From contig NZ_JANUGP010000011.1 of NCBI RefSeq assembly GCF_024753135.1, positions 1 to 64,000 of the forward strand: DNA of 64,000 nucleotides, given 5' to 3'. Origin of the DNA: Streptomyces pyxinicus (GTDB lineage Bacteria; Actinomycetota; Actinomycetes; Streptomycetales; Streptomycetaceae). The notes below the pieces were generated by a model. It was not told the origin of the DNA. It made no database searches and saw only the letters and a list, made by a program, of their open reading frames with translations. This document shows positions 8,192 to 15,801 of the stretch, one piece after another (position 1 is the first letter of the stretch; every line of letters starts with the position of its first letter). The position numbers were made by a program, and so were the translations under genes.

Positions 8192-9418
8192 TCACTCGGC
8201 GTCCTCGCCGTCGATGCCCAGGCCGGGCAGCAGGCCCGGGAGCAGCGGGGGCAGGGTGACGTCCGGGGCCGCCGGGGTCGGGGCCTTGCCGGACGGGGTG
8301 GTGCCGTCGCCGCCGAGCTTCGGGGGCTGGAGCAGACCGCCGGTGTCGCCGCCGATCAGACCGTCACCGCCGCTGCCGGTGGCCGGACCGCTCGGGTCGC
8401 CGGTGCTGCCGTGCTTGCCGGCGGACGGGGAGTGGCCGCCGGCGCTCGGGGTGGTCGACCGGTGGGTGCCGGAGCTGCCCGTGGACGCCGAGCCCGGACC
8501 CCGCCGCTTGCCGTCGCCGGGCCGGCCCGACGGCTGGGGCAGCAGCGACTGCAACGGGGCGACTTCCTGGTCTATGGCCTCGAAGACCGACGACACCTGG
8601 TCTCTGACGTCCCCGAGCTGCACGGGCAGCTTGTGGCTGACCGCGCTCCACGCCTCGCGGTGGGACCGGGAGAAGCTGGACAGCGCCTGGATGGGGCCCA
8701 GCGACTGGGGGTCGGCCTCGTACGCCGCGTGCAGCAGGCGGTGGCCCTCGGCGACGTCGTGCCGCATGCCGGACAGGGTGCGCCGGATCTCGCCGATGGA
8801 CTCGTGGTCGAGATGGCCGCCGCGCCCGCGGTCCAGCAGCCGGCGGGCCTCGCTGAGCCGGGTGGAGGCCTGGTCGAGGTAGGTCTGGCCGCGCTGGTCG
8901 TCGCCGTCGGCCAGGTAGTTGAGCTTGAAGTCCTCGATGCCTCGCTTGAGCCCGTACAGCGAGTCGCCGGGCAGCGCGTCGGAACTCGCGGCGGCGACCC
9001 CGCCGAAGGCCCCGGCGGCCACGCCCACGCTCAGCCCGCCCGCCGCGAGCCCCTTGGTCAGCCGGGAACGCGGTCTGAGCTTGCCCAGCGGGCTGGCCCG
9101 GTGCGCGCCCTTGGCCTTGCGCTGTTCCGGTACCGACGCGTTCGTCGCCCCCGCACCCTCCCGGAACATGGCCTCCATCGCGGCCACCAGCTGGGCGCGC
9201 TGGACGACCTTGACCTCCGGGTCGAGCTCCGGCTTGGGCAGCTCGCCGAGTCCGGCGGCCAGGGTCAGCAGCGCACCCTGCTCGGTCCGCTCCTCGGCGG
9301 TCGGCGGTGAATCCGCCGCCGCCGCGGGCTGCTCGGCCGCCGGGTCCCGGTCGGACTGCTCCTCCAGGGCCTGGGCGAAGGCGTTCGCCCGCCGGTGCGC
9401 CGATACGTTCGCGATCAC
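8192..9418 (-). CDS. rsbN: RsbN, membrane anti-sigma factor of SigBldN (DUF5667)
   Basis: A roughly 408-residue single-pass membrane protein. The cytoplasmic N-terminal part (about 100 residues, VSAHRRANAFAQALEE to AMFREG) is expected to bind the sigma factor. A hydrophobic segment GLAAGGLSVGVAAGAFGGVAAA follows a basic stretch, then an external DUF5667 helical region (ALPGDSLYGLKRGIEDFKL) and a Ser/Gly/Pro-rich tail. This and its position next to bldN match RsbN, which holds SigBldN inactive at the membrane. Start: GTG at 9418 sits 9 bp after GAGGAG, whereas GTG at 9427 abuts it, so 9418 is preferred. Confidence 0.88.
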   Translation of the reverse strand: MIANVSAHRRANAFAQALEEQSDRDPAAEQPAAAADSPPTAEERTEQGALLTLAAGLGELPKPELDPEVKVVQRAQLVAAMEAMFREGAGATNASVPEQRKAKGAHRASPLGKLRPRSRLTKGLAAGGLSVGVAAGAFGGVAAASSDALPGDSLYGLKRGIEDFKLNYLADGDDQRGQTYLDQASTRLSEARRLLDRGRGGHLDHESIGEIRRTLSGMRHDVAEGHRLLHAAYEADPQSLGPIQALSSFSRSHREAWSAVSHKLPVQLGDVRDQVSSVFEAIDQEVAPLQSLLPQPSGRPGDGKRRGPGSASTGSSGTHRSTTPSAGGHSPSAGKHGSTGDPSGPATGSGGDGLIGGDTGGLLQPPKLGGDGTTPSGKAPTPAAPDVTLPPLLPGLLPGLGIDGEDAE

Positions 9419-9548
9419 TGGCGGCACCTCCTCTCGTCATGACGGTCGACTCCCCAGGGGGTCCTGAGGGTTGCACGCCCGCGACCACTTCACACGATCG
9501 AGCGATCAGGGTCGGCCAGGACGTGACCACAGGGAGCCTGTATCCCGC

Positions 9549-9577
9549 ACAACGACTGGCGCGGCACTTGGGTTACG
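9549..9577 (-). promoter_or_regulatory. candidate SigBldN promoter of rsbN
   Basis: Reading the minus strand, CGTAAC (-35, 9577-9572) is separated by 17 bp from CGTTGT (-10, 9554-9549). It lies about 130 bp before the rsbN start. This agrees with what I recall of SigBldN promoters, and rsbN is reported to be a SigBldN target. The same spacing and near-identical hexamers occur before the chaplin gene at 25830-25858. Confidence 0.6.
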
Positions 9578-9664
9578 GACGCCGGACGATCGACTCGGAA
9601 ACACAACACGCATTCACGCGAAGTGAGTTGAGTGTCGCCCTGAGTGGCACGCGGGCCGCCCGGC

Positions 9665-10447
9665 TCAGCGCGCGTCGTCCGGCAGCAGCCGGGCCAGGGT
9701 GCGTACGGCACGGTACTGGAGGGTCTTGATGGCACCCTCGTTCTTGCCCATGACCCGGGCCGTCTCCGCGACCGACAGCCCCTGGAGGAAGCGCAGCGTC
9801 ACGCACTCCTGCTGCTGCGGGTTGAGCCGGCGCACGGCGTCCAGCAGGGCGGCGTTCGACAGCGACTCCAGGACCGAGTCCTCCGGGGAGCGCTCGACCT
9901 CGTTGGCGTCCAGCATCTCGCCGGTGGTGACCTCCAGCCGGAAGCGGCTGGACTTGAAGTGGTCGGCGACGAGGTTGCGGGCGATCGTCACGAGCCAGGC
10001 GCCGAAGTCACGGCCCTGCCAGGTGAAGGTCCCGATTCTGCGGAGCGCCCGCAGAAAGGTCTCGCTCGTGAGGTCCTCGGCGGTGGCCTTGCCGCCCACG
10101 CGGTAGTAGATGTACCGGTAGACGGTGTCGTTGTACTGGTCGTAGAGCCGTCCGAAGGCCTCGGCCTCGCCGGCCTGGGCGCGTTCGACCAGGTCCATCA
10201 TCCGGGCGCTGTCGCTGTCCGCGGCGGGCCGGCGGGCGGTCGTGGCGCCGGTGGAGCGCCCTCGTCTGCCGACCGCGGCGCCGCCGTCGGCCAGTGCGTA
10301 GCACGGGCCTACGGGCGCGGCGGCGGCGAAGGCGGGGACGGCGTACGCGGCGGTGGGGACGAGACCGCGCAGCGTCTCTTTGACCGTCGCGACCGTCGCG
10401 CGCAGCGTAGCCAGGCCCGAGGCGTCAACCCCGACGTGTGGGTACAC
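9665..10447 (-). CDS. bldN: SigBldN, developmental ECF sigma factor
   Basis: A 260-residue ECF sigma factor with a GTG start. Sigma region 2 begins near residue 84 (MMDLVERAQAGEAEAFGRLY) and includes YIYYRVGGKATAEDLTSETFLRAL; region 4 is ALLDAVRRLNPQQQECVTLRF followed by a helix-turn-helix (LSVAETARVMGKNEGAIKTLQYRAVRTL). The roughly 83-residue N-terminal extension, hydrophobic around AAYAVPAFAAAAPVG, is the pro-sequence known in S. coelicolor SigBldN, which is made as a pro-protein and cleaved. It directs chaplin, rodlin and bldM transcription during aerial growth. It lies upstream of rsbN on the same strand. Confidence 0.93.
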   Translation of the reverse strand: MYPHVGVDASGLATLRATVATVKETLRGLVPTAAYAVPAFAAAAPVGPCYALADGGAAVGRRGRSTGATTARRPAADSDSARMMDLVERAQAGEAEAFGRLYDQYNDTVYRYIYYRVGGKATAEDLTSETFLRALRRIGTFTWQGRDFGAWLVTIARNLVADHFKSSRFRLEVTTGEMLDANEVERSPEDSVLESLSNAALLDAVRRLNPQQQECVTLRFLQGLSVAETARVMGKNEGAIKTLQYRAVRTLARLLPDDAR

Positions 10448-10561
10448 GGGACTCCCAGAGGCAGAGCTTCCATCACGTGCAGTGCGGGACCTTTCACCCG
10501 TCGTGGCGACGGAGGGGTACCGGATTGCGTCTGAGGAGAATAACGCTTCGTGCAGGCGCTG

Positions 10562-10575
10562 CTACACCGAGTTGC
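10562..10575. promoter_or_regulatory. candidate BldD box upstream of bldN
   Basis: The sequence ctACaCcGaGTtgc contains the palindromic core ACnC-n-GnGT of the BldD box, about 115 bp before the bldN start. Flanking positions deviate. BldD-cyclic-di-GMP repression of bldN is established in S. coelicolor. Otherwise the 294-bp gap to the next gene shows no further recognisable signal. Confidence 0.5.
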
Positions 10576-10741
10576 TCAAATCATCGATTGCGTCGCTTCT
10601 GTAACCGATTGACGTCCGATCGGGTGCCCTAAGTTGATCGGTTGTTGAGCGGAAGGCGACGGGTTTGGGTGAAGTCCAGGGCAAGTTGAAATGGCCCCGG
10701 CATAATTCGTGCGCGCGGGCCGGCGGGCGTGCGACCGGGTC

Positions 10742-11671
10742 CTAGCGACGCCGTCGGCTTATGGCGATGGCCGCCGCGGTGCCGCCGGCGACCGCTCCGA
10801 CGCCCGCCGCCGCGGGGATGCCCACCTTGGCGGCCTTGCGGCCGGTGCGGTAGTCCCGGAGCCGCCAGTCCTTCTCGCGGGCGTGCCGGCGCAGCTTGGC
10901 GTCCGGGTTGATGGCGTAGGGGTGGCCGACCAGCGAGAGCATCGGGATGTCGTTGTGGCTGTCGCTGTAGGCCGCGCAGCGCGCGAGGTCCAGCCCCTCC
11001 GCCGAGGCCAGCGCGCGGACCGCCTCCGCCTTCGCGGGCCCGTGCAGGGGCTCGCCGACCAGCTTGCCGGTGTAGACGCCGTCGACGGACTCCGCGACCG
11101 TGCCGAGGGCGCCGGTCAGGCCGAGGCGCCGGGCGATGACCTGGGCGATCTCCACGGGGGCGGCGGTGACCAGCCACACCTTCTGGCCGGCGTCCAGGTG
11201 GGCCTGGGCCAGGGCGCGGGTACCGGGCCAGATGCGGTCGGCCATGTACTCGTCGTAGATCTCCTCGCCGATCGTCTCCAGTTCGGCGACGCGGTGGCCC
11301 TTGACGATGGAGAGCGCGGAGTCGCGGGCGTCCTGCATGTGCTCGGGGTCCTCGACGCCGGCCAGCCGGAACCAGGCCTGCTGCCAGGCGAACCGGGCCA
11401 AGTCGCGGGTCTCGAAGAACTTCCGCTTGTACAGGCCCCGCCCGAAGTGGAACAACGCCGCGCCCTGCATCACGGTGTTGTCCAGGTCGAAGAAGGCGGC
11501 GGCCTTGGTGTCGCCGAACACCGGGAACTCGGGTTCCGCCGCGGCGGGCCCGGCTGTCTCCAGCGCCTCCTGGGAGGATTTGCGGGCGGCCTCCGCCGAG
11601 GCCTCGCCTGCCAACACGCTCCGCGCCGTGGCGGAGCGCCTACGGGGAGTGAGCCATCCGAGAGCGGCCAT
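10742..11671 (-). CDS. HAD-IB family phosphatase with C-terminal membrane segment
   Basis: A 309-residue protein. After about 55 polar residues comes a HAD subclass IB domain: motif I FFDLDNTVMQG (D62, D64), motif II VTAAP, Lys in GPAKAEAV, and motif IV YSDSHNDIPML. This is the SerB/CicA-like group of phosphoserine- or lysophospholipid-type phosphatases. A Gly/Ala-rich hydrophobic segment (GIPAAAGVGAVAGGTAAAIAI) followed by SRRRR suggests a C-terminal membrane anchor with basic residues on the cytoplasmic side. Substrate unknown. It stands between bldN and the glutaredoxin-like gene, transcribed divergently from the latter. Confidence 0.85.
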   Translation of the reverse strand: MAALGWLTPRRRSATARSVLAGEASAEAARKSSQEALETAGPAAAEPEFPVFGDTKAAAFFDLDNTVMQGAALFHFGRGLYKRKFFETRDLARFAWQQAWFRLAGVEDPEHMQDARDSALSIVKGHRVAELETIGEEIYDEYMADRIWPGTRALAQAHLDAGQKVWLVTAAPVEIAQVIARRLGLTGALGTVAESVDGVYTGKLVGEPLHGPAKAEAVRALASAEGLDLARCAAYSDSHNDIPMLSLVGHPYAINPDAKLRRHAREKDWRLRDYRTGRKAAKVGIPAAAGVGAVAGGTAAAIAISRRRR

Positions 11672-11808
11672 GTCGTGAGCATAGCCAGTACCCCGGGTGC
11701 TTCCGGAGTCGAGAGGTTGGCAGGGCGTGAACTCTGCGCGACCCGCCGTTGAAGGGGGCGCGGGGCATGGGTCGGGCCGTGCCCGGCCCGCGCGGGAGAA
11801 TGGCCGGC

Positions 11809-12081
11809 ATGAGCCCCCTCTTCCGACGCAAGGCCGAGCCCCGTGAGCGGCTGGTCACCCTGGTCCGCAAGCCCGGCTGCCATCTGTGCGACGACGCCCA
11901 GCTCGTCGTCGAGAAGGTGTGCGGCGACCTCGGCGTGCCCTGGGAGCCGAGGGACATCACCGAGGACGCGGCGCTGCACGAGCGGTACTGGGAGCAGATC
12001 CCGGTCGTCCTGATCGACGGTGAACAGCACACCTTCTGGCGCGTGAACGAGGAGCGGCTGCGCCGGGCACTGACCGACTAG
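11809..12081 (+). CDS. glutaredoxin-like family protein
   Basis: A 90-residue thioredoxin-fold protein with the redox motif CHLC at residues 24-27 (RKPGCHLCDDAQL) and the cis-Pro loop IPVVLIDGEQH. Probably a cytosolic thiol oxidoreductase; in mycothiol-using actinobacteria, partners could be mycothiol or thioredoxin reductase. The ATG at 11809 was chosen over one at 11749, as the extra 20 residues are Gly/Arg-rich and come before the family's usual start. It is the gene just upstream of rex, 281 bp away, as in other streptomycetes. Confidence 0.82.
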   Translation: MSPLFRRKAEPRERLVTLVRKPGCHLCDDAQLVVEKVCGDLGVPWEPRDITEDAALHERYWEQIPVVLIDGEQHTFWRVNEERLRRALTD

Positions 12082-12268
12082 TCCAAACTCGGCCGGAAAG
12101 TCGCTTAGGATCGACGGCGGTTTGGTCTCGGGGGCGGGATTCGTGAGGAGTGTGTGCGGTTTTGCCCCCAGTAATGAAGGGACATCGGTGTGTGCCCGTC
12201 GGTTCCCGGCCAGGGTGGCGAAGGCGCGTGACCCCGGTCACTTCTGCCGGGCAAATCGGACACCATCT

Positions 12269-12286
12269 TTGTGCACGCGTTCACAA
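12269..12286 (+). promoter_or_regulatory. Rex operator (ROP)
   Basis: TTGTGCACGCGTTCACAA matches the Rex consensus TTGTGAAnnnnTTCACAA with one substitution (C for A in the left arm). It lies 77-94 bp before the rex GTG. In S. coelicolor Rex binds such sites and autoregulates rex-hemACD, releasing DNA when NADH is high. No other ROP of this quality was found in the window. Confidence 0.9.
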
Positions 12287-12362
12287 AGACATAGCCTGCT
12301 GTCGACGGGGCGGTCCGGGGACGTATGACCGCCTGCAGCCCCGCTCTACCCGCAGGAGCACC

Positions 12363-13139
12363 GTGGCAACTGGCCGAACACACCGACCGGCGACCCGTAG
12401 CCGAGGGATTCCCGAGGCCACCGTCGCCCGGCTTCCGCTGTACCTCCGCGCGCTGACCGCACTGTCGGAGCGCTCGGTCCCCACGGTCTCCTCCGAGGAA
12501 CTGGCCGCGGCGGCGGGGGTCAACTCCGCCAAGCTGCGCAAGGACTTCTCCTACCTGGGCTCCTACGGAACGCGCGGTGTCGGCTACGACGTGGAATACC
12601 TCGTCTACCAGATCTCCCGCGAACTCGGCCTGACCCAGGACTGGCCCGTCGTCATCGTCGGTATCGGCAACCTCGGCGCGGCCCTCGCCAACTACGGCGG
12701 CTTCGCCTCCCGCGGCTTCCGGGTCGCCGCCCTCATCGACGCCGACCCGGCGATGGCGGGCAAGCCCGTCGCCGGCATCCCGGTGCGGCACACCGACGAA
12801 CTCGAGAAGATCATCGAGGACAACGGCGTCTCCATCGGCGTCATCGCCACCCCGGCCGGCGCCGCCCAGCCGGTCTGCGACCGGCTCGTGGCCGCCGGTG
12901 TCACCTCGATCCTGAACTTCGCGCCGACCGTGCTGACCGTCCCGGACGGCGTCGACGTGCGCAAGGTCGACCTCTCCATCGAGCTGCAGATCCTCGCCTT
13001 CCACGAGCAGCGCAAGGCCGGCGAGGAGACCGCCGCCGGCGACGGCGCCGTACCCGCCGCCACCCCCCGGGGCACGGCCGCCGACGGCTCCGCCGACCAG
13101 GGACCCGACGGGGACGTGCCCGCCGTGATGCCGGCATGA
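12363..13139 (+). CDS. rex: Rex, redox-sensing transcriptional repressor
   Basis: A 258-residue repressor that senses the NADH/NAD+ ratio. The N-terminal winged helix includes VSSEELAAAAGVNSAKLRKDFSYLGSYGTRGVGY; the Rossmann domain begins VVIVGIGNLGAALANY (GxGxxG) and carries ALIDADPAMAGK. A Pro/Ala/Gly-rich tail of about 45 residues follows the conserved core (FHEQRKAG), longer than in Bacillus or Thermus Rex. The start is GTG at 12363 preceded by GGAGCACC; an in-frame extension upstream would run through the operator and is rejected. The stop overlaps hemA by ATGA. Confidence 0.95.
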   Translation: MATGRTHRPATRSRGIPEATVARLPLYLRALTALSERSVPTVSSEELAAAAGVNSAKLRKDFSYLGSYGTRGVGYDVEYLVYQISRELGLTQDWPVVIVGIGNLGAALANYGGFASRGFRVAALIDADPAMAGKPVAGIPVRHTDELEKIIEDNGVSIGVIATPAGAAQPVCDRLVAAGVTSILNFAPTVLTVPDGVDVRKVDLSIELQILAFHEQRKAGEETAAGDGAVPAATPRGTAADGSADQGPDGDVPAVMPA

Positions 13140-14839
13140 GCCTCCTCGTCGTCGGACTGAGTCACCGCAGCGCCCCGGTCAGCGTGCTGGAGCGGGCCGC
13201 GCTCGCCGTGGACGCCCAGACCAAGCTGCTGCACGACACGGTCGCCGCCGAGCCCGCCACCGAGGCCGCGGTGCTCGCCACCTGCAACCGCATCGAGCTG
13301 TACGCCGATGTGGACAAGTTCCACGCCGGTGTCGCCGAGCTGTCCACGCTGCTCGCCCAGCACAGCGGCGTCGGCCTGGAAGAGCTGACCCCCTATCTGT
13401 ACGTGCACTACGAGGACCGGGCCGTCCACCACCTGTTCTCGGTGGCCTGCGGACTGGACTCGATGGTCGTCGGCGAGGGCCAGATCCTCGGCCAGATCAA
13501 GGACTCCCTGGCCCGCGCCCAGGAGCTGCACACCGCCGGCCGGCTGCTGAACGACCTGTTCCAGCAGGCCCTCCGGGTCGGCAAGCGCGCCCACTCCGAG
13601 ACCGGCATCGACCGCGCCGGGCAGTCCCTGGTCACCTTCGGCCTGGAGCAGCTCGCCGCGGGCGGGGACGTACAGGGCTGGGCGGCCGGCCGCCGGGCGC
13701 TGGTGATCGGCGCCGGATCGATGTCGTCGCTGGCCGCGGCCACCCTCGCGCGCTGCGGGATCGCCGAGGTCGTCGTCGCCAACCGCACCTTCGAGCGCGC
13801 CGAGCGCCTCGCGCGGATACTCACCGAGGGCGACGACACCTCCGTGGCCGCCCGCGCGGTGCGGATGGACGCGGTGCCCGACGAGCTGACACGTGCCGAC
13901 GTCGTCGTCTCCTGTACCGGGGCGACGGGCCTGGTGCTCACGGCGGACGCGGTCGCACGGGCGGTCGAGGACCGCACCGGGCGGCCCGTCGCCGACACCG
14001 CGACCCCGGCAGCCGCGCCCGAGGAGCCCGCGCAGGCCGAGGCGGCGCTCGCGCCGGCCGGCACCGGCGCGGACGAGAACTGCCCGCTGGACCTGGCCGC
14101 CGCGCAGTCCGGGTTCTCCGTGCTCGGCGAGGCCGCCGTGGCCGGCATGGACGCGGCCACCCTGGAGCAGCACGCGGCCTGGGTCGCGGGCGGCACGGTC
14201 GACCGCCGCGAGCGCCGTACCCCCGAGGCGGACGCCGAACTGATCTCCGCGCTCGCCGCGACCGCCGCCACCGCCGGCCGCATCCCCGAGCTGCGCAAGC
14301 CCGAGCCGCTCGCCGTGATCCCCCGGCCCGCGCCCGCCCTCTTCCTCCTCGACCTGGCCATGCCCCGCGACATCGACGCGGCGGCGCACCGGCTGGCCGG
14401 GGTGCGGCTGGTGGACATCGAGTCCCTCGCCGAGGCCTCCGCCGACGCGCCGATGGCGACCGACGTGGACCAGGTCCGGCGTATCGTCTCCGACGAGGTC
14501 GCGGCCTTCGGCGCGGCACAGCGGGCGGCCCACATCACGCCGACCGTGGTCGCGCTGCGCACCATGGCCGCCGACGTCGTCGCCGGCGAGATCACCCGGC
14601 TCGACGGCCGCCTGCCCGACCTGGACGCACGCCAGCGCGGCGAGATCCGGCAGGCCGTGCACCGGGTCGTGGACAAGCTGCTGCACGCGCCGACCGTACG
14701 GGTCAAGCAGCTCGCGGCCGAGCCCGGCGGCGCCGGGTACGCGGACGCGCTGCGCACCCTCTTCGACCTCGACCCCGAGACGGTCGCCGCCGTCTCCCGG
14801 GCCGAGGACAGCACAGACGACAAGGACCGACCGGCATGA
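13136..14839 (+). CDS. hemA: glutamyl-tRNA reductase
   Basis: A 567-residue enzyme reducing glutamyl-tRNA(Glu) to glutamate-1-semialdehyde, the entry to C5 haem synthesis. Catalytic C50 is in VLATCNRIELY; SVACGLDSMVVGEGQILGQIK is the signature; NADPH-binding VIGAGSMSSLAA follows near residue 190; the dimerisation domain is C-terminal. It is about 130 residues longer than the usual GluTR, mostly from an Ala/Glu/Pro-rich insertion around residues 282-400, between SCTGATGLVL and LFLLDLAMPRDID inside the NADPH domain. It overlaps rex and hemC by ATGA on both sides, and Rex should control it. Confidence 0.95.
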   Translation: MSLLVVGLSHRSAPVSVLERAALAVDAQTKLLHDTVAAEPATEAAVLATCNRIELYADVDKFHAGVAELSTLLAQHSGVGLEELTPYLYVHYEDRAVHHLFSVACGLDSMVVGEGQILGQIKDSLARAQELHTAGRLLNDLFQQALRVGKRAHSETGIDRAGQSLVTFGLEQLAAGGDVQGWAAGRRALVIGAGSMSSLAAATLARCGIAEVVVANRTFERAERLARILTEGDDTSVAARAVRMDAVPDELTRADVVVSCTGATGLVLTADAVARAVEDRTGRPVADTATPAAAPEEPAQAEAALAPAGTGADENCPLDLAAAQSGFSVLGEAAVAGMDAATLEQHAAWVAGGTVDRRERRTPEADAELISALAATAATAGRIPELRKPEPLAVIPRPAPALFLLDLAMPRDIDAAAHRLAGVRLVDIESLAEASADAPMATDVDQVRRIVSDEVAAFGAAQRAAHITPTVVALRTMAADVVAGEITRLDGRLPDLDARQRGEIRQAVHRVVDKLLHAPTVRVKQLAAEPGGAGYADALRTLFDLDPETVAAVSRAEDSTDDKDRPA

Positions 14840-15801
14840 CGGAGAAGGCACTGCGACTGGGGACCAGGCGGAGCAAGCTCGCCATGGCCCAGTCCGGCCA
14901 GGTGGCGGAGGCGGTCCGGCAGCTGACCGGGCGGCCCGTCGAGCTGGTCGAGATCACCACCTACGGCGACACCTCCCGCGAGCACCTCGCGCAGATCGGC
15001 GGCACCGGCGTCTTCGTGACGGCGCTGCGGGACGCGCTGGTGCGCGGTGAGGTCGACTTCGCGGTTCACTCGCTCAAGGACCTCCCGACCACCCAGCCCG
15101 AGGAGCTGGTCCTGGCCGCCGTACCGGTGCGCGAGGACCCCCGGGACGCGATCGTCGCGCGGGACGCGCTGAAGTTCACCGACCTGCCGCGCGGGGCGCG
15201 CATCGGCACCGGTTCGCCGCGCCGCATGGCGCAGCTGAACGCGTACGCCCGCGCCCACGGACTGGACATCGAGACGGTCCCGATCCGCGGCAACGTCGAC
15301 ACCCGGATCGGATACGTCCGGGCCGGGGAGCTGGACGCGGTCGTGCTGGCCGCCGCCGGGCTCCACCGGATCGGCCGGATCGACGAGGTGACCGACCTCC
15401 TGTCGGTCGACACGGTTCTGCCCGCCCCCGGCCAGGGGGCACTGGCGATCGAATGTGCCGCGGACCGCGCGGACATGATCGCGGCGCTCGGCGAGCTCGA
15501 CGACCCGTTCACCCGGGTCGCCGTCACCGCCGAGCGGTCACTGCTCGCCGCCCTGGAGGCCGGTTGCAGCGCACCTGTGGGCGCGCTGGCCGACGGGGAC
15601 TTCCGGGGCGACGGGCAGACTGTCAAGGAAATGCGCCTGCGGGGCGTCGTCGGCACGACCGACGGCACTCGTACGGTGCAGCTGTCCACCACCGGTCCCG
15701 TGCCCCAGGCGCACGACCAGGCGCTGGCACTCGGTCGCGAACTCGCCACCGAGATGCTCGCCCAGGGCGCGGCCGGTCTTATGGGGGAGCGAGCACGATG
15801 A
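14836..15801 (+). CDS. hemC: hydroxymethylbilane synthase (porphobilinogen deaminase)
   Basis: A 321-residue enzyme that links four porphobilinogens into hydroxymethylbilane in the cytosol. It shows RRSKLAMAQ, FAVHSLKDLPT, IGTGSPRR, IRGNVDTRI and the cofactor attachment cysteine C244 in LEAGCSAPVGA, to which the dipyrromethane is bound. Length and motif order are normal. It is third in the rex-hemA-hemC-hemD operon; its ATG overlaps the hemA stop and its TGA overlaps the next ATG. Confidence 0.96.
   Translation: MTEKALRLGTRRSKLAMAQSGQVAEAVRQLTGRPVELVEITTYGDTSREHLAQIGGTGVFVTALRDALVRGEVDFAVHSLKDLPTTQPEELVLAAVPVREDPRDAIVARDALKFTDLPRGARIGTGSPRRMAQLNAYARAHGLDIETVPIRGNVDTRIGYVRAGELDAVVLAAAGLHRIGRIDEVTDLLSVDTVLPAPGQGALAIECAADRADMIAALGELDDPFTRVAVTAERSLLAALEAGCSAPVGALADGDFRGDGQTVKEMRLRGVVGTTDGTRTVQLSTTGPVPQAHDQALALGRELATEMLAQGAAGLMGERAR

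Noticed and set aside
7834..9310. Plus-strand frames across rsbN
   Set aside because: Gly/Arg/Val-rich shadows of rsbN, which has a membrane segment, a DUF5667 region and the expected position beside bldN.
12692..14851. A 719-codon open frame antisense to rex/hemA
   Set aside because: It mirrors genes with strong motifs on the other strand. Long antisense frames are expected in DNA with G/C at nearly every third position, and its translation is His/Gly/Asp-rich without domains.
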